Assembly (NCBI GenBank): GCA_030180135.1
Contig: CM058232.1
Location: 93,794,630-93,858,629, forward strand
Direction of reading: 5' to 3'
DNA length: 64,000 nt
Source: Orychophragmus violaceus
Lineage: Eukaryota > Streptophyta > Magnoliopsida > Brassicales > Brassicaceae
Both the position numbers and the translations under genes were made by a program. The notes below the pieces were generated by a model. That model was given only the letters and a program-made list of their open reading frames with translations, made no database searches and was not told the origin of the DNA. Positions 54,217 through 63,578 of this stretch are shown here, one piece after another; the stretch's first letter is position 1, and each line of letters starts with the position of its first letter.

Positions 54217-56630
54217 TGTCCATATTCACAGATATGATTGAGGATTTTATGGAAGTATTCATGGATGATTTCTCAGTATATGGATCATCCTATAATGAAT
54301 GCTTAGATAATCTGTGTAAGGTTCTGAAAAGATGTGAAGAGAAGCACTTAGTTCTTAACTGGGAGAAGTGTCATTTCATGGTCAGAGATGGCATTGTGCT
54401 TGGACATAAAGTGTCCGAAGCAGGAATAGAAGTGGACCGCGCTAAAATCGAAGTGATGACCAACCTGCAGGCACCTGATTCTGTTAAGTCTATTAGAAGC
54501 TTTCTTGGACATGCTGGCTTCTATAGACGGTTCATCAAGGATTTTAGTAGGATTGCTAGGCCACTAACTGCTTTGATGTGCAAATACACCAAATTTGAGT
54601 TCACTGCAGATTGTCAAACTGCATTTGAACAGATCAAGCAGGCATTAGTGAGTGCTCCCATAGTTCAGCCACCGGATTGGGATTTGCCTTTCGAAGTAAT
54701 GTGTGATGCAAGTGATTATGCTGTAGGAGCTGTTCTTGGACAAAAGAAAGATAGAAAGCTTCATGCTATCTATTATGCCAGTAGGACACTGGATGATGCA
54801 CAAAGAAACTATGCCACTACAGAGAAGGAGTTACTGGCAGTTGTCTTTGCATTTGAGAAATTTCGCTCTTATCTTGTTGGCTCTAAGGTAATTGTCCACA
54901 CTGATCATTCAGCACTGAAGTATCTGATGCAGAAGAAGGATGCTAAGCCAAGTTTGTTGAGATGGATCCTGTTGCTTCAGGAATTTGATATTGAAGTGAG
55001 AGATAAGAAAGGGGTTGAGAATGGAGTTGCTGACCATCTTTCGAGGATGCTGGTTGAGGAGGACGTGCCAATTAATGACTATTTGCCTGAAGAAAACGTC
55101 AATATGGTTGGGACAATCTGTGAGACAGATTTGGACAGAAATCTGCAGAACTGTCGGATTAATCGCGTTGCGTCGATCGATGCTACATCAGCGTCGATCG
55201 ATGCATCTATCGGGACAGCAATGATCGATACATTCAACTGTGACGATCGTTGCAGCGCGGATACAGACGCAGAAACTTTCACGATACGTATTGGAAGGCA
55301 TGAGTTCGAGATTAATGCTGTCGCAACAAATGATCGACCATGGTATGCAGACATAGCCAATTATCTAGCTGCAGAGACTGAACCAGATAATCTGAAGGGA
55401 TATGAAAAGAAGAGGTTTTTCAGAGAACTTAGGAGGTACTATTGGGATGAACCTTACCTCTATAAGCATTGTTCGGATGGCCTTTATAGAAGATGTGTTG
55501 CTGAGTCAGAGGTTCGAGATATCCTTTTCCACTGTCACGGATCAGATTATGCAGGACATTTTGCTACATTTAAGACTGTGTCTAAGGTTTTGCAAGCAGG
55601 TTTCTGGTGGCCTACAATGTTCGCTGATACTCACTCTTTTATTTCTCATTGTGATGCCTGCCAGAGGAGAGGGAAAATAAGCAGGAAGCATGAGATGCCT
55701 CAGAATTTCATTCTTGAGGTTGAGGTTTTTGATTGCTGGGGCATAGACTTTATGGGTCCCTTTCCCTCATCTTATGGGAATAAATTCATATTAGTTGATG
55801 TGGATTATGTTTCTAAGTGGGTAGAAGCAATAGCTAGTCCAACCAATGACTCTTCAGTAGTCATTAAGCTATTTAAATCCGTCATATTCCCTAGATTTGG
55901 AGTACCTCGGATAGTTATTAGTGATGGAGGATCTCACTTTATTAATAAGGTTTTTGAGAAGCTCCTGAGGAAGCATGGAGTGCACCACCGAGTTGCTACT
56001 CCTTATCACCCACAGACTAGTGGACAGGTAGAGGTTTCTAACAGACAAATCAAGGAGATCCTGGAAAAGACAGTTGGGAAGACAAGGAAAGATTGGGCAG
56101 CTAAGCTTGATGATGCTTTATGGGCCTACAAGACTGCATTTAAAACGCCATTAGGGACTACTCCATTCCATTTGCTGTATGGGAAAGCATGTCATCTGCC
56201 GGTAGAACTTGAGCACAAGGCAGCATGGGCTGTAAAACAGATGAACTTTGACCTCAAACCAGCTGCAGAGAGGAGATTGATACAGCTCAATGAGTTGGAT
56301 GAGATTAGACATTTTGCCTATGAGAACTCAAAGTTGTACAAGGAAAGGACTAAGGCTTATCATGACAAAAAGATTGTCTCCAGACGATTTAAGCCTAAAG
56401 ATCAGGTACTGTTGTACAATTCTCGCTTGCATTTGTTTCCAGGCAAGCTGAAGTCAAGATGGTCTGGACCCTACACGATCAAAGAAGTGCGTCCATATGG
56501 AGCTGTCATTTTGATTGGCAAGGAAGGTAATGAGTTTGCTGTTAATGGGCAGAGGGTAAAACACTATTGGGCTAAGGCCGAGATTCCAAGAGGACAGATT
56601 TTGCCTCTGGATGCTGCACCCTCTACTTGA
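54213..56630 (+). CDS. Athila-2 pol: partial RT, RNase H, integrase
   Basis: 805 residues. RT begins only at the catalytic block (MEVFMDDFSVYG, residues 13-24); the fingers and first palm motifs are lost in the deletion at about 54190. Connection domain LGHAGFYRRFIKDFSRIARP. RNase H from about residue 163 (MCDASDYAVGAVLG, TEKELLAVVFAFEKFRSYLV, HTDHSALKYLM). A linker with two CGATCG pairs follows (about residues 315-350). Integrase: zinc finger (HCHGSDYAGH and HCDACQR, residues 439-484), core with Asp in GIDFMGPF, Asp in VISDGGSHF and Glu in SGQVEVSN, the last two separated by 35 residues, and C-terminal GPYTIKEVRPYGAV. Integrase and RNase H look intact; RT cannot be active. Confidence 0.92.
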   Translation: MMSIFTDMIEDFMEVFMDDFSVYGSSYNECLDNLCKVLKRCEEKHLVLNWEKCHFMVRDGIVLGHKVSEAGIEVDRAKIEVMTNLQAPDSVKSIRSFLGHAGFYRRFIKDFSRIARPLTALMCKYTKFEFTADCQTAFEQIKQALVSAPIVQPPDWDLPFEVMCDASDYAVGAVLGQKKDRKLHAIYYASRTLDDAQRNYATTEKELLAVVFAFEKFRSYLVGSKVIVHTDHSALKYLMQKKDAKPSLLRWILLLQEFDIEVRDKKGVENGVADHLSRMLVEEDVPINDYLPEENVNMVGTICETDLDRNLQNCRINRVASIDATSASIDASIGTAMIDTFNCDDRCSADTDAETFTIRIGRHEFEINAVATNDRPWYADIANYLAAETEPDNLKGYEKKRFFRELRRYYWDEPYLYKHCSDGLYRRCVAESEVRDILFHCHGSDYAGHFATFKTVSKVLQAGFWWPTMFADTHSFISHCDACQRRGKISRKHEMPQNFILEVEVFDCWGIDFMGPFPSSYGNKFILVDVDYVSKWVEAIASPTNDSSVVIKLFKSVIFPRFGVPRIVISDGGSHFINKVFEKLLRKHGVHHRVATPYHPQTSGQVEVSNRQIKEILEKTVGKTRKDWAAKLDDALWAYKTAFKTPLGTTPFHLLYGKACHLPVELEHKAAWAVKQMNFDLKPAAERRLIQLNELDEIRHFAYENSKLYKERTKAYHDKKIVSRRFKPKDQVLLYNSRLHLFPGKLKSRWSGPYTIKEVRPYGAVILIGKEGNEFAVNGQRVKHYWAKAEIPRGQILPLDAAPST
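55170..55254. repeat. Two CGATCG pairs between RNase H and integrase
   Basis: Cores 55174/55195 (21 bp) and 55222 (TGATCG)/55244 (22 bp). This region is deleted in Athila-1. Confidence 0.87.
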
Positions 56631-56802
56631 AAATTCCCATCCGTCCGGTCAAGCTATTGACCTTAAACAAGCGCTGGGTGGGAGGCAACCCACCATTAGG
56701 TACTGGGGTTTTTCTACTTAATTTTTGGTGTTTTTGTTAGGATTTTACGTCTGTTTTTGTTTCTGGTGAGTTTATGTTTGCAGGTCTCGGTTAAATCGCA
56801 GT

Positions 56803-56945
56803 GCAACGATCGACGCACTTCTGTGTCGATCGTCACAACACGAAAGGAATCGCATTGCAACGATCGTTGCGGTCCTGAGCAACGATCGACTATACACGAA
56901 AATCGCCAAGTAACGGTCGATGCACTCAGTGCAACGATCGATGCT
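56803..56945. repeat. Three CGATCG pairs in the Athila-2 3' region
   Basis: Cores 56807/56827 (20), 56861/56883 (22) and 56914/56935 (21); pairs repeat every 53-54 bp, as in Athila-1. Confidence 0.88.
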
Positions 56946-57973
56946 CAGCGACAGAGGTAACCCGACAGACATAATTTCACCTTTTCAATTTTTATTTTCT
57001 TTTTACCAATCCTTCGCTGGACACTACCGGGGACAGTGTGTCTTAAGTGTGGGGGAGGTGCTACTGACTTTTGTTTTCTGTTTTCTTAAGAGTCAGTCCG
57101 TTTTTTTCAAAATTTTTTGTTTTATTGAGTCAAAATTGTTTAAGTAAGAAACTATGATTTTCTGAGAAGATTTACAAGACTTGCAGGAACTTAAGTAACC
57201 ATTGGGATGAAGTTGCAGGATCTATCTCTGACTGTTAGAAAACTCCATCACAGATCAACCTACTGGGAACACCCACATCACTTCAGGTATCAGAGGATCC
57301 TTTACTGACTTCAACCTTAATACTGACTTAGATTTCTCACCTAAGGGCTTGGTATACTTTGTGTCGGATTCCCTTGTTAGTTCTGACACAGCCTGTCAAC
57401 CTATCCTATTTAGTTCCCTTCTCCCCTTCTATAAAGTAAAAAAAAAAAATAATAAACTGAGGATGAGTTAGTAACTCCGAAGTGGTCATGGGAATAGTAG
57501 CAAACACTATTATCTCTCATGTGATCCATGGAATGTGTCCAAAGTACACCCCATAACGGGAAGAACACTGATAAAAAAAAATAAAATGATACCCAGTGGG
57601 GAAAAATCAGTTGTTAAAGAAGGGAAAGAGAAGAAAGGGACTAGAGAAAGATAGTATGGTGGTCTAGAGCTGATAAGGTAAGAATCCATGTGCCCTTTGA
57701 TCGATACTCCTTAGGTGAGACCGCACTTAAATACTTGCAGAAGTCAGTAGGGAGAATTTGAATGCTTGAATGTGATTGTGGAGTTTACCTAGGACAGTTG
57801 CTAAGTGTGGGGGAAGTACATGTTGGTCTTGATATCCTGTAATTGATTCTTGCAGTGGTTTACTAAGGGGAATCTGAGTATTGTAGCTTCTAGGATGAAA
57901 TGAGTTTCTGAAGAGTTTTCAAACCTCTTCACCATGTTTTAGTTCTATGTTTTGCTTGAGGGCAAGCAAAGGC

Positions 57974-57988
57974 TAAGTGTGGGGGAGT
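57974..57988 (+). other. Athila-2 polypurine tract
   Basis: TAAGTGTGGGGGAGT directly before the 3' LTR. Confidence 0.92.
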
Positions 57989-59190
57989 TGATATATCATG
58001 GTTTTTACCCAGTTTAGACCATGATATAGTTGTGTTTTTAGTGTCTTTTGTCTTTGTTTAGAGTCTTTTACAGGTTTAATCAAGTTTGGAGCTAATTGGA
58101 TATATTTGGAGCATTTTGGGACTTTTGGGACGTTTTGGCCGAGAGCTTAAGTCACTGTCCGATTTATTGATCATGCATCGACCGACACACCTTGTGCATC
58201 GGTCGACACACTAGCGAGATGGGCCGTACGCGTCGGTTTAACAAGTTATGAAGATTTGCAAAGAGGCCCAGAATAGTTCCAGTATTTACACAGAAGCCCC
58301 AGCCGAGATTTGGCCTATATAATAGAGTTTTTAGATACGCTTTACATTACGCTTTGATACTAATAGCTAAGAGATTTCTAGAGCTTTTGGGGCTGATCTA
58401 TTTCCTGTATTCACTTATTTTGGAGAAGATTTCGAACCCCTTTATCTATTTAATTTCTTATATGCAATCTATTATTTCTTTGATTATGTTTTCATTAATC
58501 ATGTCTGAGTAGATCCATAGTTGAGTTTAGGGTTTCTCACATAGGATTTCATGACTTGCTAGACTTGTTCAATTTCAGTTAAGGATTCATAACTATATCT
58601 GTTCTTCAATTTAATTGTGCTTAAAGCTAGTTCTAACCTGATCAATTAGAATCTAGATCTTAGGTTGCTAAATACGTCACGGAAGTGGGGTTTAGGAATC
58701 TGAACTAATTAAATTGGGCAATTAAACTTTGCGCAAACGGAAGTTTGGTTTGGGATAATTGTGAACATATCAAACTTGGGATTAATGCTAGTTTAATCTG
58801 TTAGTTCTCGCAAACGAAAGTTTGGTTTGCTGCACTTAGGCTTAGAGAATTATCGCAAAGGAATTTGGTTAATTCTATATCTGTGTTTTGAGTTCTAGAA
58901 CTGTGCTTAATTAGATCCTTGCTGAATGAACTGTCTGCTTGTCTGATTTCCTGAGAATACCCTAGGCTTGACGCTTTTAGTTTATTGCTTCTCAACCGTT
59001 AATCTCTGCTACTGTTTACTTTCTTGCTTCGCAATTTATTTACTTCACCATCTGCTTATTTCTAGTATTAATCTCTACGTTTCTGTTTCTATTGAGACCA
59101 AGTGTCCCTGTGGATTCGATAGCCCTATATACTACTTTGACATTGCTGTTCACTTGCAGTTTAGAATAGGGTAAAACTTAGAACCTATCA
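57989..59190 (+). repeat. Athila-2 3' LTR
   Basis: 1,202 bp, about 99.5 percent identical to the 5' LTR. Confidence 0.95.
58175..58210. repeat. CGATCG-type pair, Athila-2 3' LTR
   Basis: Cores 58179 and 58200, identical to the 5' LTR pair. Confidence 0.85.
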
Positions 59191-59195
59191 ATTGC
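59191..59195. repeat. Target-site duplication of Athila-2 (right)
   Basis: ATTGC. Confidence 0.92.
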
Positions 59196-59911
59196 TCAAC
59201 CTAAATAGTTCAGATTCTAAATCACACTGTCGTATCAATTTAGCAACCTAAGATCTAGATTCTAAGTGATCAAGTTAGAACTAGCATTAAACACAATTTA
59301 GATCGAAGAACATTATTAACTGAATTAATTAAATCTAGCAAGTCATGAAATCCCTATGAGAAACCCTAAACCTAACTATGAATCTACTCAGACATGAAAT
59401 ATGAAGTGGATAATTAGATATCATAAAAGAGATTAATAAAGGAGTAAAGGGGTTCAAAATCTTCTCCAAGAACAAGGTGTAGTACATGATCAGATCAACC
59501 CCAAAAGCTCTAAAAACTCTCTGCTCTAAAGTATGAAAGTGTATTTAAAACAAAACTCAAAAACCTAATTAAATAGCTAAATCACGTCTTGGGGTTTCTG
59601 TGTAAATATCTGGAACTTCTGGGTAGCTTTGCAATATCATCATTCTTCATTAACTCTCGCGAGTCTGGCCCAACACGTTGTGCATCGATCGATGCAGATG
59701 TGCGTCGATCGACACACTCCTCTGTTCTGGACAGTGAGCACAAACTCTCGGGTCAAAACTCCAAAATGCTCCAAATAGCTCCATAATCTCCAAATCCACT
59801 CCAAACGTGCGTGTACCTAATAACACCTATAAAAGACTCGAAAGAAACAATAAAAGACTCTAAAACACACTTATATCATGGTCTAAAACCGGTAAAAACC
59901 ATGATATATCA
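59196..59911 (-). repeat. Athila-3 3' LTR, right part
   Basis: Continues the LTR from 50179 (CTCAACCTAAATAGTTCAG matches 9575-9593 of Athila-1) and ends ATGATATATCA. A CGATCG pair lies at 59686/59706. Confidence 0.9.
59682..59716. repeat. CGATCG pair, Athila-3 LTR
   Basis: Cores 59686 and 59706, 20 bp apart, at the same LTR position as in Athila-1. Confidence 0.87.
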
Positions 59912-61230
59912 ACTCTCCTACACTTAGCCTTTGCTTGCCCTCAAGGAAAACAGAGAACTAAAACATGGTGAAGAGGTTTGAAAACTTTCAGAAACTCTTT
60001 TCGTCATAGAAGCAACAACACTCGGATTCCCCTTTGTAAGCCACTGAAAGAATCACCTGCAAGACATCAAGACCAACATGTACTTCCCCCACACTTAGCA
60101 ACTGTCCTAAGTAAACTCCACAATCAATCCAAGCAATTCAAATTCACCCTACTGACTTCTTAACAATATTAAGTGCGGTCTCACCTAAGGATTATAGATC
60201 AAAGGGTACATGGATTCTTACTCTGTTAGCTCTAGACCACCATACTATCTTTTTTTGGTTCCTTTCTTCTCTTTTCCCTTCTTAGCAACTGATTTTTCCC
60301 CATTGGGTATCATTTTATTTTTTTATCAGTGCTCTTCCCGTTATGGGATGTACTTTGGACACATTCCATGGATCACACAGGAGGTAATAGTGGTAGCTAT
60401 CACTCCCGTGACCACTTCGGAGTTACTAACTCATCCTCAGTTTATTATCTTTTTTTTTTTTACTTTACTTAGAGAAGGCGAGAAGGGTTCCATACTCGGA
60501 CATGTTTACAAGCTGTGTCAGAGTCTAACAGAGGAGTCCGACTCAAAGTATACCAAGCCCTTAGGTGAGAAAATTAAGTCAAGATTACAAGGGCGAAGCC
60601 AGTAAAGGGATCCTCTGAATACCTGAATTGATATGGGTGTCCTCAGTAGGTTGATCCGTGTTGGGTTTTCTAATAGTCATAGATAGAACCTGCAACTTCA
60701 TCCCAATGGTCACTTAAGTTCCTGCAAGATGTTGTTAACTTCTCAAAAATTCACTGTTTCTTACTTAAACTGGTTTTGACTCAATAAAACAAATTTTTTT
60801 GAAAAACAGGACTGACTCTTAAGAAAACAGAAAGATAGAAGTCAGTACCACCTCCCCCACACTTGAAACACACTGTCCCCAGTAGTGTCAAGCTAAGGTT
60901 CGGTAAAAAGAAAGAAAAATGTTAATGGATGTGTTTGAGTTATGTCTGATTTTACCTATGTCGCTCATGCATCGATCGTCGCATAAATGCAACGACCGTT
61001 GCTAGGCGATTTGCGTGTGGATCGATCGTTGCTCTGGACCGCAACAATCGCTGCAATGCGATTTCTCGTGTTGTGACGATCGACACAAAGTGTGTCGATC
61101 GACGCACTGCAAATTGGCCGAGAACAGTTAGCAGGTTAGTCTGTGAGAAATCATCAACTTTCGAACCTGCAAGCTAAAAACCAATGCAAACAAATGGAAT
61201 CAAAGCAACAGATAGTCTCATAGCGAAAAC
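59912..61230 (-). other. Athila-3 3' non-coding region
   Basis: Same layout as Athila-1. The polypurine tract next to the LTR is eroded (minus strand TAAGTGTAGGAGAGT, 59912-59926), while inner tracts at 60082-60096 and 60850-60864 keep the G run. Three CGATCG pairs lie at 60969-61106. It is cut by Copia-2 at 61230. Confidence 0.8.
60969..61106. repeat. Three CGATCG pairs in the Athila-3 3' region
   Basis: Cores 60973/60993 (20), 61023/61045 (22; the second is CAATCG) and 61077/61096 (19). Confidence 0.86.
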
Positions 61231-61864
61231 TGTTGGAATTGTGTCCAGTAATCTCGGTACTGTCTCTAGAAAGTAAGAGTATGTCAATGATCAGACATAA
61301 GTCATATAATACTGGGGGTCATGATGGCTTGCTAGAGTCCGCTCATGATCTATAAGTCTTGGACTTATTGCCTTTATTATATGATCCCATATGGGTCACA
61401 CGCCTAAGCTAACAGGAAAATGTGTTGGAACGGCTTAGCAGAAGTACGGTAAAAGTGCCAGGCATTTGTCGTACTTAGAGAGAGATTAATGGGTCTGATT
61501 AAATCTAAGGGATTTAATCAGATTGGTATTTGGGCCCAAAAGCCCAAAAGGAACTAGACAAGTTTTATAAATAAAACTTAAGTCTGATTCCCTAAAACCC
61601 AAAGCTCTGCGCCAACTCTCTCTCTCCCTGCGGCCTCCTCAGCTCGGTCTAGCAGCCTTCTTCCTGCTTGGTGTGCGTGTGTGAACCTTTGGAGGAGCTA
61701 TCCCTTGGTGGTTCTGCTGATCTCTGACCTGTACCTTCATTCCGCTGCATAAAACAGGTATAAGGTGAGATCCATTAAGTTTCTAATCAAGAGAACCTAG
61801 ATCTGCATGTTTAGGACTGTTGAATCTGAGAATTGAATCTAGATTAACACTAACCATTCCTACA
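61231..61864 (+). repeat. Copia-2 5' LTR
   Basis: 634 bp, TGTTGGAATTG to ATTCCTACA, with 8-bp near-perfect inverted ends. TATA-like TTTTATAAATAAAAC at about 61563-61577. It has no CGATCG pair, unlike the Copia-1 LTR. Confidence 0.88.
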
Positions 61865-61865
61865 G

Positions 61866-61877
61866 TGGTATCAGAGC
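61866..61877 (+). other. Copia-2 primer-binding site
   Basis: TGGTATCAGAGC, complementary to initiator tRNA-Met, one base after the LTR. Confidence 0.95.
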
Positions 61878-62029
61878 CATTGGTTCTGTGGTTTTTCTTG
61901 TTTAGAATCTTGTTTAGGATTGTTTAAAGAAGTGTTTTTGAATCAATCTACTGATAAGAGAAAAACACTTAAGAAACAAGAATTAAAACCTAAACAAACT
62001 AATGAAAATCGCAAACCAAACTATATGAT

Positions 62030-62400
62030 TTGGTATGCGTCGGTTTGATGATGCACGGACCGATCGCTTTAGGATCGAGTCGCGTGATCATCCGATCGCG
62101 AGACATGGATCGATCGGCCGAGTGGATCACACGGCGATCGTGTCCCGCCTCGTGTCCCGCCTGTCTCGAGCGTCGTCCCGATCGTCTCGTCCAGCTGCTG
62201 TCCCGATCGCGTGAGGCTCTTGGCCGTCCGGATCGTGTCTTGCTCGCGGACGTCCCGAACGATCGGCCCGAGCTATCCCGTCCGATCGCGAGAGATGGCC
62301 CGGCTGTCTCGTCCCGATCTCACGGCCCGGCTGTCCCGTAGCGTCTCGACCATCGTCCCGTCCGGCTTCAAGTGCGGCTGGTCGATTGTGATCGAAGAAC
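62030..62400 (+). repeat. CpG-rich island with eight CGATCG words
   Basis: CGATCG at about 62061, 62093, 62111, 62135, 62179, 62204, 62260 and 62283, often as CCCGATCG or CCGATCGCG. Spacings 18-56 bp, so not the regular pairs seen elsewhere. Confidence 0.75.
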
Positions 62401-62863
62401 TAGGTCATGGCCGTGGATGGTCCGTGACCAATTCGGTTCGGTTCGGTTTAAAACTTGATTAAAATTAAACGTCACGGTTTAATAAACAGACTTAAAATTT
62501 ATCAAGTTCTGGTTAAACCGGGATAAGAAATCCAATGTCGAAATAATTATTGGATTTAGTGCCTAAACCAGTGGTTTTCTAATTTGATTTGGTTGGACCA
62601 AATAAATTGAGAAAATCCGGTTTAGTAAATAACCGGTTGACAATTGTGGTCATCGTAGTAATTAATTTTGGTTAGACCAATTTTAATGAACCAGACCGGT
62701 TATGTCATTTAATTGGGCAATTGGGTTATGTCTTGGACATGAACCAATTCTTGGGCCTCGGGCCAAGAAGTTAAAACAATTGGGCCAATTATTTGAGTCT
62801 TTTCTTCAGAATTAATTTAAAATTTATTTTTATAAAAATTATAAAAATCGATTTTAAAATTAA

Positions 62864-63055
62864 TAAGTTTCCAAAATTTTGAAATTAGAAAGTTTTTTAA
62901 AATAGAAGTTTCTAGATTTGCATGTTTTGGATTTTAGGAAGTTTCCAATTTTAGAAAGTTTCCATTTTTAGAAAGTTTCCAAAAATTAGAAAGTTTCCAA
63001 AATTAGTAGGTTTCCCAAAAAGGAAAGTTTCCCAAAATAGTAATCTTCTATTTTG
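62864..63055 (+). repeat. Tandem 17-18-bp repeats
   Basis: Seven or more units of the type AGAAAGTTTCCAAAATT between 62934 and 63050, with weaker units before. Confidence 0.85.
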
Positions 63056-63578
63056 GGATAAGATTTTAATAAACCTACAAACCTCAAATAATATCAAGCG
63101 TTGGATGTCTTGTCCAGTCTATGTCAGCTGTCGAAGCCCATTCAATTGTATTCATGGCCTTACGGTGTGAGGGTGTCTACTTTTGCGTGGATAAGACGGT
63201 TTGTGATTCATAAATGTCATTGGGAGTCCCAGACATTAATGATTACATGACTGTATAGTCTGGTTTTCTTGACTAGGCCATCGGGAGTCCCGGGCCTTGA
63301 GACATCAGAGTGGATTGGGCCTCGGGCCCAGATTCACAACCAAGAGTTATATCACGGATATAATTAGCCGACATAGGGCTTACCGATATAAGCTAAGGTT
63401 GGGTGATGGCCAGTGGCCCACTTTGATCTTAGTTATATGTGGATCTTGGAATCATTATATTCTATTGAGGGTAACTTATGTTATTGAATATAATGCGTGA
63501 TTAACCATATTAAGTATAATACAAGATTAATCATATTGAACATATTAACTAATAACCTTTTTATCTTATATTTCAGCT

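Larger units (their letters stand above)
56631..57988 (+). other. Athila-2 3' non-coding region
   Basis: Aligns with the same region of Athila-1 and Athila-3. It contains GGGTGGGAGGCAACCCA at 56675-56691 (an inverted repeat around GGAGGCAA), three CGATCG pairs, and three polypurine-like tracts (57045-57057, 57802-57817 and the functional one at 57974-57988). Confidence 0.8.
50180..59190 (+). mobile_element. Athila-type Gypsy element Athila-2, complete ends
   Basis: The element is 9,011 bp with LTRs of 1,202 bp (50180-51381, 57989-59190), starting TGATATATCA and ending ACCTATCA, flanked by ATTGC (50175-50179, 59191-59195). About six differences between the LTRs, roughly 0.5 percent, make it the younger of the two complete Athila copies. 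It has a primer-binding site, gag with one TAG, protease, a reverse transcriptase whose N-terminal half is deleted, intact RNase H and integrase, a 1.36-kb 3' non-coding region and a polypurine tract. It carries ten CGATCG pairs counting both LTRs. No envelope-like frame. Confidence 0.96.
49716..61230 (-). mobile_element. Athila-3, 3' end, interrupted twice
   Basis: A minus-strand Athila-type element related to Athila-1. Its 3' LTR is at 49716-50179 and 59196-59911, split by Athila-2. Its internal 3' non-coding region runs 59912-61230 and is then cut by Copia-2. Its pol and 5' LTR must lie beyond the window. It is the oldest member of this nest. Confidence 0.88.
61878..63578 (+). other. Copia-2 leader
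   Basis: About 1.7 kb without a supported gene. A GC-rich, CpG-rich island at 62030-62400 holds eight CGATCG. Later there are AACCGG/GGTTT phrases as in Copia-1, and a short tandem repeat at 62864-63055. Confidence 0.75.

Noticed and set aside
56631..57988. Envelope-like gene expected after pol in many Athila elements
   Set aside because: No frame over 80 codons is shared between Athila-1, -2 and -3 in this region.
62030..62462. Plus-strand frames of 83-103 codons in the Copia-2 leader
   Set aside because: They are open only because of the GC-rich repeated sequence; Arg/Pro/Ser-rich with no family features, and upstream of the real gag start.
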